Of a stretch of 64,000 nucleotides of DNA, positions 1 to 12,000 are shown one piece after another. Made by a program: the position numbers and the translations under genes. A model generated the notes under the pieces. It was given only the letters and a program-made list of their open reading frames with translations. It was not told where the DNA came from and ran no database searches. Numbering within the stretch: position 1 is the first letter of the stretch; each line of letters starts with the position of its first letter. The stretch lies in contig NC_081154.1 in the NCBI RefSeq assembly GCF_958295425.1, positions 7,504,341 to 7,568,340 of the forward strand, in the 5' to 3' direction. The stretch comes from Solea solea. Its lineage: Eukaryota > Chordata > Actinopteri > Pleuronectiformes > Soleidae.

Positions 1-203
1 CGGCCCATCAGACGCCATCACACGCAGTTTAGAAATGTTTCTAAAGAGGCTGAATTGCAGCACGGCAACACTCATGCAGAGACTCTATATGTGGAAGGTT
101 CTTCCCAGGTCACAGCCTGTCATTTTCTGCTGATTAGCCACATGGGGAGGAACTTCAGGCCACAGCCCTAAAAACAAACTCGCTGCAACTGCTACTGTAA
201 ACG

Positions 204-248
<45 letters not shown>

Positions 249-3200
249 GACTGTAATGGAAAACAAAGGCCACTATAGGCAGTGACCTGGTTGCCCCCAC
301 GTTTTCCACCCATTGTGATTCCAGATGACTGTGGAGGTTTGATGGCCTAAAAATGATTACAGTGTTGTTTAGCTGTTCAATTTTCTGTTTTCTGTTTCAG
401 CTTCTATCCCTGCAACACCGTAACTAGTAAAATAATTTGCAGCATCATTTATGGAGTAGCATATCTTACTACTTTGGGAGTTGTTGTTGAACTATTTAAT
501 TCCAAGACCAAAAGGAGAAAATGTATTCTTCTTGCTGAGGACCTGCACCAATTAAAATGATTGTCACTGGACTGACTTTTTCCTGTAAACATACAGTTGG
601 TGCTCGTGCACTGATAAAAAAATATGGTGACATATGAGAATGAAAGCCACAATTGTGTCTACACATACACTAACAAAACATAATACAGTAATTCTGTAAT
701 ACAATAAATAGCTTATACTGTTGACATACCACTTATTGTACACACAAAGTATGCAGCTTAAGTCGACGCACAATGCTTGGCCACCTTAACCACAAATATA
801 CACCATTCAAGATTTGAGTGGTAATAATCCCAATAATAATTATAATCAGTGCGAGTAACCACACCTAAGCACAACAACCATTTACCTGACGAAATGCCTG
901 CCAGGCACAGGTGTCATAGTTTTACCTCATAAAGCTGTGAAGAAATGTCGTTATACCTACTACAACATTATGTCACAGGAGTTACTGTAAATGATTATCC
1001 TTGTGGAAGTAAAAATGCACTTCAGTTAGGTTAACATATCACTGGCTGCACAAAGCCCTGAACTATAACACACACATACTAAGAGTGCTAACCTTGGATT
1101 GGGGCACTAAGGATACTAAGATCTCATCATGTGAAGTGATTATGTTAAGTGTATATAATCAGGTCCTGTGTGATTATTTTTTTTTTTTCCTTCTTGTTAA
1201 GCGACTTAACAATACGTCAGCGCGGAAGTTGCAGCTCGGCTGTATATTGTAATTAAACGTAATTTGAGATTATATCACATATTTAAAAGTAAGATGTTTC
1301 ATGCTTTAATGAAATTACATTAGGCTTAGACTTGAATATACACACGTGAATAACTACAGAATTTATTGACTACTAAAACATCTGATGAAGTGTCTCCACT
1401 TCCAAGAGCCCCAAGTTTCATCTTCAAATTATTTGTGTTTTCCAACTATAGCCCAAAAACAAAAACATCATTATAAATGAATAGGAAGATAAGCAGTAAA
1501 TCACTACATTTTTTAATCAACTTATCAGTAAGTTCAATTTCAACTCGACACTACAACTACGAACTGACTGTTGGGGAACAGTGTTGTGAGCCAAATGTAT
1601 AAAAAGTCTTGTAACTGACGTTCTAAAAAGCAACCAAGCACAGTCATGGTTAAACATTGGCATTTGGGGCTTGGTGATTTATGATTAATCTCTAAAAATG
1701 TAATTTATACTCATGCTTGACATGTTTTAACGGCTTTTTTTCCTCCTACTCAGATAAAAAGCAACGAACCGATAAGCGACGAACCTCGATGAGACATGGC
1801 AAACTGGCCTAACTGACCACACACTTGACACAGACCTGACAGCTTGGCTTGACACACTTCTTTTAATCTAATCTCAAGTCCTTCTTGTCTGTATTCACTC
1901 AGCTAGTTAAGACCCTAGCTAATGAGACTGTGCCCCACTGTATGGAATTAAACCCGAGCACTACTCACTCACTGACTGAATTAAATCAGCACAAGGACCG
2001 ACATGACATGTGTGCGGATGAGAAAACATACAATTGCACATAATATGAAACAGAAAATGAGAGCCGCTTGGTTGTGACACCGTAACTGACACTGTAAACG
2101 ATTGATTGATTCTGCAAACTTGCCATTTCTGTCAAACACGCAGACGACTTGATGTAAATGCAGAATTTAAGTAGGAGAATTAACAGCACGCTACAACCGT
2201 GTGACAAGCAGCACAAGTGGGCACCGACATGTGAGGAGGACCTCTGACATGAACGCTGGTCCGATTTTATGCTGTGAAAACACAGCAGACATGAACACAC
2301 GACGCGAGCCGAAACAAACACAAAGAATACACCTATCACACAACCACAGCAATTACGTGATAATACGTGCTGCAGGGGTGTTTTATCAGGTGAGGCATTG
2401 CTGTGCTCAGAGAATGGAATATGGACAAAAACAACACACAATAATCAAATCAGAACTGTGCTTGGGTTTGGCCAGTTATCTGCATAGCCTGATAGAAGGA
2501 TTCAGTGAACAAAAGAAAAACCGGGAACAGGCACAGTGTACATTGAGACAGTACAGTGTACCAGACAGCCAAGGGCTTGTCAGGGCAAATATGCCATTGT
2601 TTGCTGGTTTTTGCACGTTAGCCCATTAGTAAAATACCTGTTTTCAAGGGGGGAGGGGGGGTTCAGACCAATTTAGTGCTAAAATTTCCATCTATCACTG
2701 CCTGTCGACATGATTTTGTCAGAAGAAATAAAATAGATACACATGCTCCTGAAAAGCCCCACAGACGTGACAACACTGGATTGTCGTGCAAATGGACACG
2801 CCATTTGACACGATGATGAACTGGCCATTGTTCAGCCCCGCAGCAAGGCGTTTGTATGTTTTTACAAGTCCCAGCATTCCTGCGTCCTTCTCCTCCAAGA
2901 CGGGAGACGTTTGGCGGACTGAAAATGACTGTCTGTCCGCCTGGAAAACACAGGCAGGCGAACGCTTTGTGGTCGTCGTCGACCACCACCACCACCGCGC
3001 ACAAATACACGTCGACTGTGACCAACAGCCACGAGGTAACAAGAGATTAGCAATAACGTGTAAAAGGGCTGTAATGAGGGGGTAAATCTAGGGAGCCAAC
3101 CTGACCTCCGTCAGCTGATTTGCAGTGTACAGCAGATTAAAGCATTGAGCTGCCGCGGACTCAAATTCCTACACATGCTCTCTCACAAACAAACAGCCTT

Positions 3201-3970
3201 CTCGCTCCGTGTGTGTGTGTGTGTGTCACTGCAAACCCCTGTCATCTGCCAGTTGATTATTATTGTGAAATTAAAGGTTTGCGCGATGCCTCACGGGCAA
3301 CGATCTGCACAGCTGTTGTGTACAGCAACTCCTAAACACAGCCTGCATGTATATGTACACATTTCTACTCTTATCTATTTACAAATTACAAGTACAAAAT
3401 AGCTTTTTACCCTAATCTGCTTTAATCTCGATTGACTCTGGGCTTTCTTGTCTCCGTGTTACTGCACCAAAACACCGAAGGAAATTCCTGATACTTGGCA
3501 ATAAAAAGGGATTCTGATTGAGAGACACAGTGTTCCTATATGGAGCCACTGTGCTCCACCGTCCTTACCTACACCTTTACATGAAAACATGGAGGTCCGT
3601 CGCTACGGTAAATGACTAGTGAATGAAATGGGTTTGGTGATTTGAGTGAAAATTAAGTAGTGTAATGTCCTGTGCTGGCTGTTTGCTTCCCTTAACCCCC
3701 TGCTGGCAGTCTGCTTCCCATTAACTTGGTTAAGTGGTCAAATAGCTGCTCGAACTTGTACACAAATGAACACGTCCACTTTTAGCGAAAACGCGGTAAA
3801 TACAAGAGGTGTACTCGCTGCTCTAATAACTTGGACAAAGCCACAGGATAATTTCCGTCTGGTAAGCCTACAACATTGCCTCGCTGGCTAGCCACCAACC
3901 ACAGAGATTTTCCCATTTGCTTTGCATGTAACAGAGTCAAAGAGATGCACGAAGTCGGCGTTTTCCTTAC
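1..3970 (-). other. jmjd1c intron 1 (partial)
   Basis: This is the 5' part of intron 1 of jmjd1c. I searched both strands for the expected second exon (family motif YVEFD..W) and found nothing. It contains a (CA)n tract at about 209-244, a T-run near 1178-1190, a short perfect inverted repeat (arms 1194-1201 and 1205-1212) and a (GT)n run near 3211-3226. The stretch 2750-3100 is richer in CG, with a CAC-rich patch at 2980-3000. No supported exon is seen. Confidence 0.75.
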
Positions 3971-4126
3971 CGTCAGGTCGGGATTGTCGCTGTCACGGTG
4001 GTTGACAGCTCGTATGACTCCGGACCTCCACGGCCAGCGAGCGATGTCGCCGATTTCAGGCGGCTTGTCCCCGCTGACACAGAGGAACCGCTTCCCGACC
4101 AGCTCCGGCCGAGCCTCGACTGCCAT
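3971..4126 (-). CDS. jmjd1c: jmjd1c first coding exon (partial gene)
   Basis: This is the first coding exon of a JMJD1C/KDM3-family gene; 52 codons are visible. The family consists of nuclear JmjC-domain chromatin proteins that act on histone H3K9 methylation or as nuclear-receptor co-regulators. The peptide opens MAVEARPELVGKRFLCVSGD and continues with RWPWRSGVIRAVNHRDSDN and PDLT. This matches the N-terminus of JMJD1C (MAVE..ELVGKRFLCV, GVIRAV.HRDS.NPDL) better than KDM3A or KDM3B. The ATG (4126-4124) has a strong GCCATGG context. The exon ends at ACG (3971), followed on the minus strand by the donor GTAAGG. The reading frame stays open to 3782, but that part is intron. The JmjC and zinc-finger exons lie beyond the left edge. 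Head-to-head pairing with reep3 supports the paralogue choice. Confidence 0.9.
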
Positions 4127-4560
4127 GGCCCTTAGCTGGTCCGAATCCCCCCCCCTCGAAAAAACTTCCCGACAACGACGCCCCTACAAACCTGTCATTT
4201 ACGACATTAAATCAGCTCTAAAGACTCCAACGGCACAAAGAAAAACCTAAAAAGGAGAAGTTAGTTGTTGGTAAAAGCTGAAAAACCGACCCGGGGGATT
4301 TAAATGTGTGGCAGTCTCCACCCGCTCAAGCGTCAGTCTCTTTTCTCTCAGCTAGAAAAAAAACGGTGGAACACTGAACCGCATCACCACCGCCATCCAC
4401 ACTCGTGTTTCTCCGCTGGATCCCATGGCATTCACACGGCCGCAACACGGCTGTGTCCCTCCGCTCCAACACACCTCACTGGTACTACTTTCGAGAACGA
4501 CTGCTCTTTCTTGTTGAACTGCTACGACTGAAACAGCGAGTGGAGACAACTTCTAGCTGT
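4127..4560 (-). promoter_or_regulatory. jmjd1c promoter / 5'UTR region
   Basis: This is the CG-containing stretch immediately upstream of the jmjd1c start codon. CpG dinucleotides are clearly more frequent from about 3950 to 4500 than in the flanking AT-rich DNA, as expected for a CpG-island promoter of a housekeeping chromatin gene. The transcription start cannot be fixed by eye, and no TATA box was seen. Confidence 0.55.
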
Positions 4561-6124
4561 AGTATCGATTTAACAGCGCAATTGTTAGTGCCACTATGTA
4601 ATACTATTGTTTATGTGTGTGTGTGTAACTTAATTACATTACATGTGTATATTGTATAGGATGTATATATAGATTTTTTTTTATAGAGTAGCCAAATACA
4701 TTTGCAGTTTTCCTTTTCTAGCCTTTAATGCACATTTATTCAGTCACATGCACATAAGTTGTGATTATTTATCTATATCTCTTGGCATGTTCAAAATGTT
4801 CAAAAAGTATTTGTTGTGACAAAAAATGAGTAACTTTAAATGTGAGGTCATCTCAATTTTATGCTTCATGATCACTGTAGCGGATTACTACAGATGTCAA
4901 GGATGTTTTCTAATATGCATTTTTTGATTTTATAATGAAACGGCATATTGAAACCAGTTACTGCAGGGAGTGGAAGGGTGATACGTCCAAGTGACGACAA
5001 CTCAGTTATGTGCATTTTGGAAATGATTAGTGAGAAGAGGAAGTGAGTTCAAGGATGTAGGATGAAGTATGTACCAAAGGTAAATGAATTAATCATTTCA
5101 TTCAATATTTGTACCTCCTTTATCTTGCTCTGTTCTGTTCATATTTCATTCAGAATTGGAAATGCCCCTGACATGTTCTGTTTCTTTCTTTCAGTGAGGA
5201 TTGTCTCAGTTTTATTGTTTTCCACTGAGGCCTCCACATGGGCTGGAAAAGAGCACGAGTGAGAGAGAAATAGTGAGCAAGAGACCAAGGCATAGGAACA
5301 CTGAAGGAGAACAAGAGAACGAAGGTGTGTGTGTGTGTGTTTTCAGTGGCTCTGCTGCATGACTCTGTGTGTGCACAAGTGTTTCTTGAGGACAGTATAG
5401 AGGTTTGTGTGAGGAGCATGTAGAAAGCAATCAGCCTGAAGCAACCTTCGGGGGGGATACAAGAGAGGAGGAGGAGGGAACACAGAGAGTGGATGACAGA
5501 ATAAGAGATTGTGGCGAAGAGGGGTGGAGAGAAAGAGAGAGAGAGAGAAAGAAAAGGGCAAAAATACTGAAGGAACACAGCCACAGTATAGAAACACAAT
5601 AGATAAAAGAGGAAAGAGGTAACAAAAAAGAGGAAGAGGAATAATAAAAAAAAACCCATGGTGAGCAGAGGTTTGTCATAGTAGTGGAATAAGAAAATGA
5701 AACAAAAGAAAGGAAAATCTGTGTGGTAACGATGAAGAAGTGAGACCAACGTATTTCTTGTCTCATTTACAACCACAGTGGATGTGAGAGAAAGCCAAGG
5801 AAAAAACCCTCTGTCTTAAAGAAAACACACATTAGCACCTATACAACGCAGTATTTCCTGTTTGTCTAGTCTGTTAGACAAACAGAAATGTATGGTTGTT
5901 GTGGGGCTGCAACATTCTGGCTGTTCAGAGTGACCTGTCTGTGGAGAATACACAGAGTATGGACAAAAAAAAGGGTCACGTTGTTGTGCGTTTGTAAAAC
6001 AATAAAGAGAAAGAGACAACATGACCTTTTTTCCATAAACAAATTATGAAGCTCCTCTCTTTCTGACATGCTAGCATTGAGTAAAACCATCAGCATTTTT
6101 TTTATATCAATGTTTTTAAACATC

Positions 6125-6700
6125 TTCTGCTTTTGGCTTCTTCTTTAGGGGGTCGCTTCTTGTCCTCTCCCCTGTGTCCTCTTCTGTTACGCCAGCTGTC
6201 CTCATGTCCTCCTTCACAACATCCATGAACCTTCTCTGTGGTCTTCCTCTTTTTCTCCTGCCCCCAGCTGCATCTTCAACATCCTTTGTCCAGTATAATC
6301 CCTATCCCTCCTCTGCACGTGACCAAACCACCTCAACCGTGACTCTCTTACTCTTTCTCCAAACCATGTCACCCCGAGCTGTCGCTCAAATATGCTCAGT
6401 TCCAGTCCTGTGCATCCTGGTCACTCTGAATGAAAATCTCAGCATCTTCAGCCCTGCCTCCTCCATGGTAGCAGGTCTTTCTCCCGTTTTGTAGATCCTT
6501 TCCCTTTCACTTTTGCTGCTATCCTTCTGTCACACTCGTCTCCACCCATTCCAACCTGCCTATACTCACTACTTCACCTCTCTTGTGCACTGTCCATTAC
6601 TTTGGATGTTTGAACAAAGATTTTAAACTCACCCACTTAACTCCTTGCATCCCTCGCTGTCATTCACACACAGGTATTCTGACTTGCTCTCAAAGGTATG
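6125..6700 (-). mobile_element. RTE/Rex3-like non-LTR retrotransposon fragment
   Basis: The plus-strand text reads as the reverse complement of the 3' reverse-transcriptase/C-terminal part of a common teleost RTE-type LINE. Its hallmark phrases include the CTCATGTCCTCCTTCACAAC segment near 6201, CCATGAACCTTCTCTGTGGT near 6223, a CCAAACCA segment near 6322, and CATTCACACACAGGTATTCT near 6661. No intact reading frame remains, so this is a dead 5'-truncated copy inserted in minus orientation. The clade (RTE/Rex3) is assigned from remembered sequence similarity. Confidence 0.7.
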
Positions 6701-7503
6701 CACATTAAGGCTTAATATTATGTTGTTTAATAGGTTGTCAGTGTCACATTGTATGTATGTTGTTATGACAGGGTTTGAATGGCTGGTTATCAATACATGT
6801 GCACATATTTCAATCTCTTTGCAAGTGTTTCTGCAGCCGTGTGTGATATTATGGAGTATTGTGAGGTTAGCAGCGGAGCCCTCAGTGAATGCTCGGTATT
6901 TTCTGTTCAGCCACGATCCTCTGATGCCGTCCCAGACAAGCTGTGTGACCAGAGAGGCTCCAGTGGGAATCTACCTCACACTGCTGCACACCGCAACAGC
7001 CGCCTTCATGAATAACAAGTAGCTATGAATCCAATCCAATCCAACCACCCCTCCTGCACCTCCACACACACATGCACACACGCACACATGCTCATGCATC
7101 TATACACAAAACACGGTGACAAAACATGCATCTGCATGTGGACACAAACATCTCCACAGACACAAGCATAGCTGCACACCTATACAGGCTCAAAGCACAC
7201 ATTTGTGTGCTCAGATATGACTGTCTGCACACACAAAGAGACAGGCCTGTTAAAGCACACAGATGGGGTTTGTGTCTGCCAAGTGCTATGTATGGAAAAG
7301 TGTAATGAATATGATTACATTCTAAAGACTGGCGTGTTTTATGTCACGAGCAAGACGAAAGCAGCTGGCTACATTTGGGTTTCAGCCTGTGTTCTGCATA
7401 CACTTCGCATGTTTGTGTGTGCGTGTGAGATGGAATCAAATTCATTGTTTAAAATATCACTGAAATTCACATCATAAGTGTTGATTGTATGAATGAATAA
7501 AAC

Positions 7504-7582
7504 AGTCAGACAGACAGATAGATAGACAGAAAGACAGACAGACAGACAGATAGATAGATAGACAGACAGACAGATAGATAGA
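7504..7582. repeat. GACA/GATA tetranucleotide microsatellite
   Basis: This is a mixed array of CAGA and TAGA (GACA/GATA) tetranucleotide units, about 20 units with interruptions. Confidence 0.9.
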
Positions 7583-7889
7583 TGTATTGTTAGGATCACA
7601 TTCCTTGTGCAAACTTTTTTGAGGACATTGGTTGCGGGGTGCAAGGTGTTTTTTAAAATGTATTTATATTTATTTTAGCATAAATTCGGAATTCTGTAAA
7701 ACTGCTTTCTCCTTCTTTGTTTTACGTAACCTTTTTGAGGGGTTCAGATTAAGGATCTTGTTGGTATGACCTGTATACTTCTGCACTTTATTATCTCTCT
7801 CACTCTCTCTCTTTTTTTTTTTAACCTTCTTTTATCTTCTATTGTGAGTTTTATATCTGAAATTGTCTTATCTCTGTAACTATTTGTAC

Positions 7890-7985
7890 TATTTGTGCTG
7901 CTATCTTGACCAGGACTCCCTGGAGGAAAAGATATTGTGTTTCAATGGGACCTCCCTGGCTAAATAAAGGCTAAATAAAATAAAA
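7890..7985 (+). mobile_element. Retroposon 3'-tail-like repeat
   Basis: The sequence contains CTTGACCAGGACTCCCTGGA, then CAATGGGACCTCCCTGGCTA and an AATAAAGGCTAAATAAAATA tail. This resembles a widespread teleost interspersed 3' tail. The exact family was not determined. Confidence 0.5.
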
Positions 7986-8217
7986 ACTATGTGTGCATGT
8001 ATTCTTTTCTCTAGATTCTTTGCGGATTATGTAACCAAATTTAGTCTCAAGAATTAAGTGTGTCTCTGCATAGCAATAAGATATTTTTGACTTTTTATTT
8101 GGCTTGCACAGTGATTAGACATTTTCCAAAAATGGTTGTAGAGGAAGGCGCTTCTTTTGAATAACCGTGACCCCCCCAGTACAGACGGGTGCACGCTTCC
8201 CCTGCTCAGTCCTATGT

Positions 8218-8220
8218 GAT

Positions 8221-8252
<32 letters not shown>

Positions 8253-8279
8253 CATATATATGTATATATATTTATATGT
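8218..8279. repeat. TA-rich dinucleotide tract
   Basis: A run of TATATA with GTATATAC/TGTATA variants is able to form hairpins. It lies about 800 bp upstream of the reep3 start codon. Confidence 0.85.
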
Positions 8280-8400
8280 ACAAAAATCCTATTGTAATTA
8301 AAATAAAAATGAATGACAACATAATGTATGTTTTTTATTTCTTACATCTCGCCCTGAATACATACTTGTTGAAAGTAAGTGAATCCGCCCTTGCTGAGTG

Positions 8401-9016
8401 CAGTGGAATTTAAGAAGAAAAAAAAAAGGTCACCTTTCATCCTCACGGAGAGAAAACTGCTTCCCCGACAACATCCATCCACGAGTGTGTTTAGTCGCTT
8501 CTCTCACCCATTGGCTGGAAGTCGCCACGATTCCACATCTGACCAATCAGCGCGCAGGTCGATGAGTTTAAAATCCCACCGACTTCACCAAAGGCAAACG
8601 TCACGTGGGTTGACGTGTCCAGCCAATGACAGGCGGTGTTGGTTGTAAACAGCCTAAACTGTCCAATAAGCGCTTTCGGAGGGTTGTTCTCTTCCTGTTG
8701 ACGTCAGTCTGAGCACCGTTCTGCTGCCAGAAACTGGAGAGCAGAGAAAAAAGGAGGAAACCTGGGGGATTAAGTGACTGCTTCACATCACCGAGGATAA
8801 TATTGGATATAATCCACTGACTTTAGCTGTGGCTACAGTAACAGAAAATTGAGAAACGATGTTCGGCTTATGTCCAGAGACATAACGAGCTCGCCTGGAC
8901 TCGCTCTTTGAAGTTTTGGCTGAAGAAGTTCACAACGGCTACGGCTAGCTGTTAACCTTATCACTAGGGCTGTTCTTTTCGCTGCCACAGACCGACATCA
9001 CATAAAAGCAGCAGCC
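8401..9016 (+). promoter_or_regulatory. reep3 promoter and 5'UTR
   Basis: This CpG-containing region upstream of the reep3 start is dense in classical promoter motifs. Four CCAAT/ATTGG boxes lie at about 8510-8514 (reverse), 8543-8547, 8623-8627 and 8663-8667. There is an E-box CACGTG (8602-8607) within GTCACGTGGG, a TGACGTG half-CRE (8611-8617), and a full palindromic CRE TGACGTCA (8699-8706) just after an ETS-like CTTCCTG. No TATA box is near. The arrangement fits an NF-Y/CREB-type housekeeping promoter with transcription starting downstream of about 8710, but the TSS itself is inferred. Confidence 0.7.
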
Positions 9017-12000
9017 ATGGTGTCCTGGATGATTTCCAGAAGCGTTGTGTAAGTATTATTACAATAAACATGACTGAAATTTAACTACAAACACCTCGGG
9101 GTTTTTTTTTTACCCCGTTGAGAAATGTGGCTTTGTTAGCTTGCTTGGCTAACTGTTCCCGTCCTTTCACGTAGTTCTACTATCCTTCTTCAATTTGATT
9201 TACGTTACCGTGTGAAATCTATCATCAGGGTTATGCATAATTTCTGTTAAAAATGAAACTAGGCGCCGAAAACAAACTGTATTAGATTTATTATCATACA
9301 CTGGTCTAAGTGGCTAGTAGTGGCTAGTTTGGCCTTGTTTGTCGAGTCCAAAGCTAACAGGCGTGTTTACATCATGATTCATGAGCATGTACGTTTCTGT
9401 GAGTCACCTGTGACAATATGAAACTTTTGATAAGTTGACATTTCAAGCTCTTAAACGATCTGACTGTTAAGGAGTGCCAGGTACAGCTGCCATCTTGAAG
9501 ATATAATTAGTCAGCCCTACCCAATATAACCTGACAAGGCATCCATTGTTGGGAGACAAGAATAAAGACTTTACAATTGATTTATGTGGCTCTGCGTGTG
9601 TGTTTGGTTCGTGGTTGCCTAGTTATCAGTGTGTTGACACATATATATCAATTATCGTAATGCGCAAGTCAGACATTCAGGTTTTAGTACAAGAAAGAAA
9701 AAGCTCTTTCTTGACTCATGGCAAACCTTTCTGTTTCCCCTCCTTCAGGTTGCTCATGTCTTTGTGTCTGTACATTTTCTGGAACAGTTGTTACTCAACT
9801 TGCTGGAGGGGAAATGGAGGATAGGAATGTAGTGGAATTGGCAGAAGGGAGTGGTGTAGAAAAACAGAGTTACCCTCCCTCTCTAACGCATTTTTCAAAT
9901 GCAATCCATCTACTGTAGAATAGCAGGTGGACTCTCATGCCTGGGGTCTCTTTCACTACATTGTGTCCATCTGATGCCCCACACTAGAGGATTTTCAAAT
10001 CTTACTTGAAGGTGGAAGACCACAGTCACAAACTTTGTAAACCATTTTCAACATTTTAATCCTGATAAAGCACAGACTACTAGACGACCCAGTGAAGACA
10101 CAGGACCACACACACATGGAGGAGATTCCAGGGAGTTGAGATCTCCCAAAAACATGTGTGATTTAATATGACTTCAGAATATAAACAGACATGGAGACGG
10201 ACTGTCTAACACTAATTATGTTTCCATGCATAGTTAGGTCAACTACGCTGTTCAATTGGAATACTGCACTTTGTCCCAGTATGTAAGCACCAGTGGGGAA
10301 TTGATTTATTGAATAAAGTATTGAATCTTCCTCTGGGGAGATGCCTCCTTTCAGCCTGTTAGTGTTGGGGATGAAAACTGTTGGTTTGTGGACAAATCAA
10401 AACAAGACATTTTGAGGTTTGGGAAGCACCAATCATTTTTGATTTTCTGACATCTTATGGATCACACATATGATTAATCGAGAGAATATAATAATTGAGG
10501 CTCTTATGTCGAGTGAATTCAGCCTCTTTGTCAGTCCATCAAAGGTACAGGCCTGGATTTCGCCATTTTTTTGTCGCAGTGTCCTGATTCGAGTCCAACT
10601 ATGGTCCAGCTGAGTCGTAATTCAACTCTCAATCGCATTTGCTCAGTGTGTTAGTTGGACAAATTCAATTTAGTAACATTTCAGTCAGAGTACCATGTTT
10701 ACATTTATTTTAAAAGTCCGGTTTTAGTTGTACTATCACAAAAAACTGTTTTTTTTCTGTCATGTAAACATACTGACTGTTTGCAGTATGCAGAGCCAAT
10801 CAAAGATCACTTAGATGATGCAATTATTAGAAATTTACATAGTGTGGTGCTTTGTTTATGAAAATATTGTGGTTATTGATTAGTGGGTGTTGTCATCTTT
10901 TCATCATGGTAACAAGGATGCCGATAAATATACTTTGTCATTGCTAAGACATCCTTTGAAGTAATAGATATTTCATCGTACTTCAGTATCATCTGTTTAA
11001 TAGTCTTACAAAGAAAAGAAGCATTGTCTGTTGTTATTGGCTACCTGTGGAATTCTTACTTCAAAAGGGCAGAATATTGCATTAAGTTGGGGTGTTCCTC
11101 ACAATTGACACGTTAACTTGCCATACCCGCATGACGTTGAAGTCTATTTTGCTGTCTGATTATTTAACTGTTTGGCACATTTCTTTTCCTTTTCACACCC
11201 AGTGTGTTCGGAGAAAGAGAGAAGGAAGATGTAGTGTTGGCAGGAGCAGAGGTTGAGGAATGAAAAGGAGGGGGGTAGGGCTCAGTACTGAGCTCCAATA
11301 CTTTTATGGCACCGACCAGTTTGCTTAGATACTGACAAGAATGGAAAACTGCTTTGTCATGGAGCAAACCTTCACCAGAACATGCAAAAGACCGTAGCAG
11401 TCAATACCACCGGCGTCAGTTAGAAATCGAAAAACAGAAAGTTGCTTTTTGTTGAACTTCAAAATATGCTTAGATTTTGAAATGTAAAAGTTTTTTTTCT
11501 GCTGTTATTGATGGCCTGTCACCCTTTGGCAGACTGGGTCTGTTGACGGTGTTTGTTTGGGGATGTGTCACTGTGAGAGAATGAGAGAACACAGAGGATC
11601 TGAGTGACTCAGAATGTGCTTTTGACAGTGCCACAATAAAATAAGTTCCATTGAGATTTTTGAAAAAGCAAAACATAACCTTGTCACAGAACTGTGTATT
11701 TTTGACCCGCACAATCTATCAGTATAGTGAATGAAAGGTAACTGGACATACAAAATAGGTTTGAGGTCACTTTATTGATGGTTCTAAATGAACACAGGCC
11801 ATGGATATTCACAGATGAGCCATAACATTAAAGCCAATGACTGGCTTTAGTGTTGAGGGTGATTAGTGTATCTGGCCGCATTGTATCCATTGCAATTACT
11901 ATAATGTAAGCAGTTCAAGTTTTAGTCAACATATCTTTTTAAATAGCTCAGTAGTTTTTGAGAAGGAGCTTTAGGTCTCTAGAAATAAATGTTAGGAAAT

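Larger units (their letters stand above)
4561..8400. other. jmjd1c-reep3 intergenic region
   Basis: This is the gene-free interval between two divergently transcribed genes. It holds AT-rich unique sequence, a purine-rich stretch at 5450-5720, an RTE-type LINE fragment (6125-6700), CA-rich sequence at 7060-7200, a GACA/GATA microsatellite (7504-7582), a LINE-tail-like repeat (7890-7985) and a TA-rich hairpin-prone tract (8218-8279). No coding exon was recognised. The long minus-strand open frame near 5150-5776 is low-complexity translation of the purine tract. Confidence 0.7.

Noticed and set aside
2201..2629. 142-codon open frame on the plus strand
   Set aside because: It lies in jmjd1c intron 1 with no recognisable domain; chance open frame in a CG-richer stretch.
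3782..3970. Extension of the jmjd1c coding exon to 3782
   Set aside because: The frame is open, but homology stops at PDLT and a good GTAAGG donor follows, so this part is intronic.
3971..4126. Assignment of the left-edge exon to kdm3a
   Set aside because: KDM3A shares the WPW and GTIRAV pattern, but the MAVE..ELVGKRFLCV start, HRDS.NPDL and linkage to reep3 and nrbf2 all favour jmjd1c.
5150..5776. 208-codon open frame on the minus strand
   Set aside because: It is the translation of a purine-rich/GT-rich low-complexity tract (runs of F, L, S), with no family resemblance or splice context.
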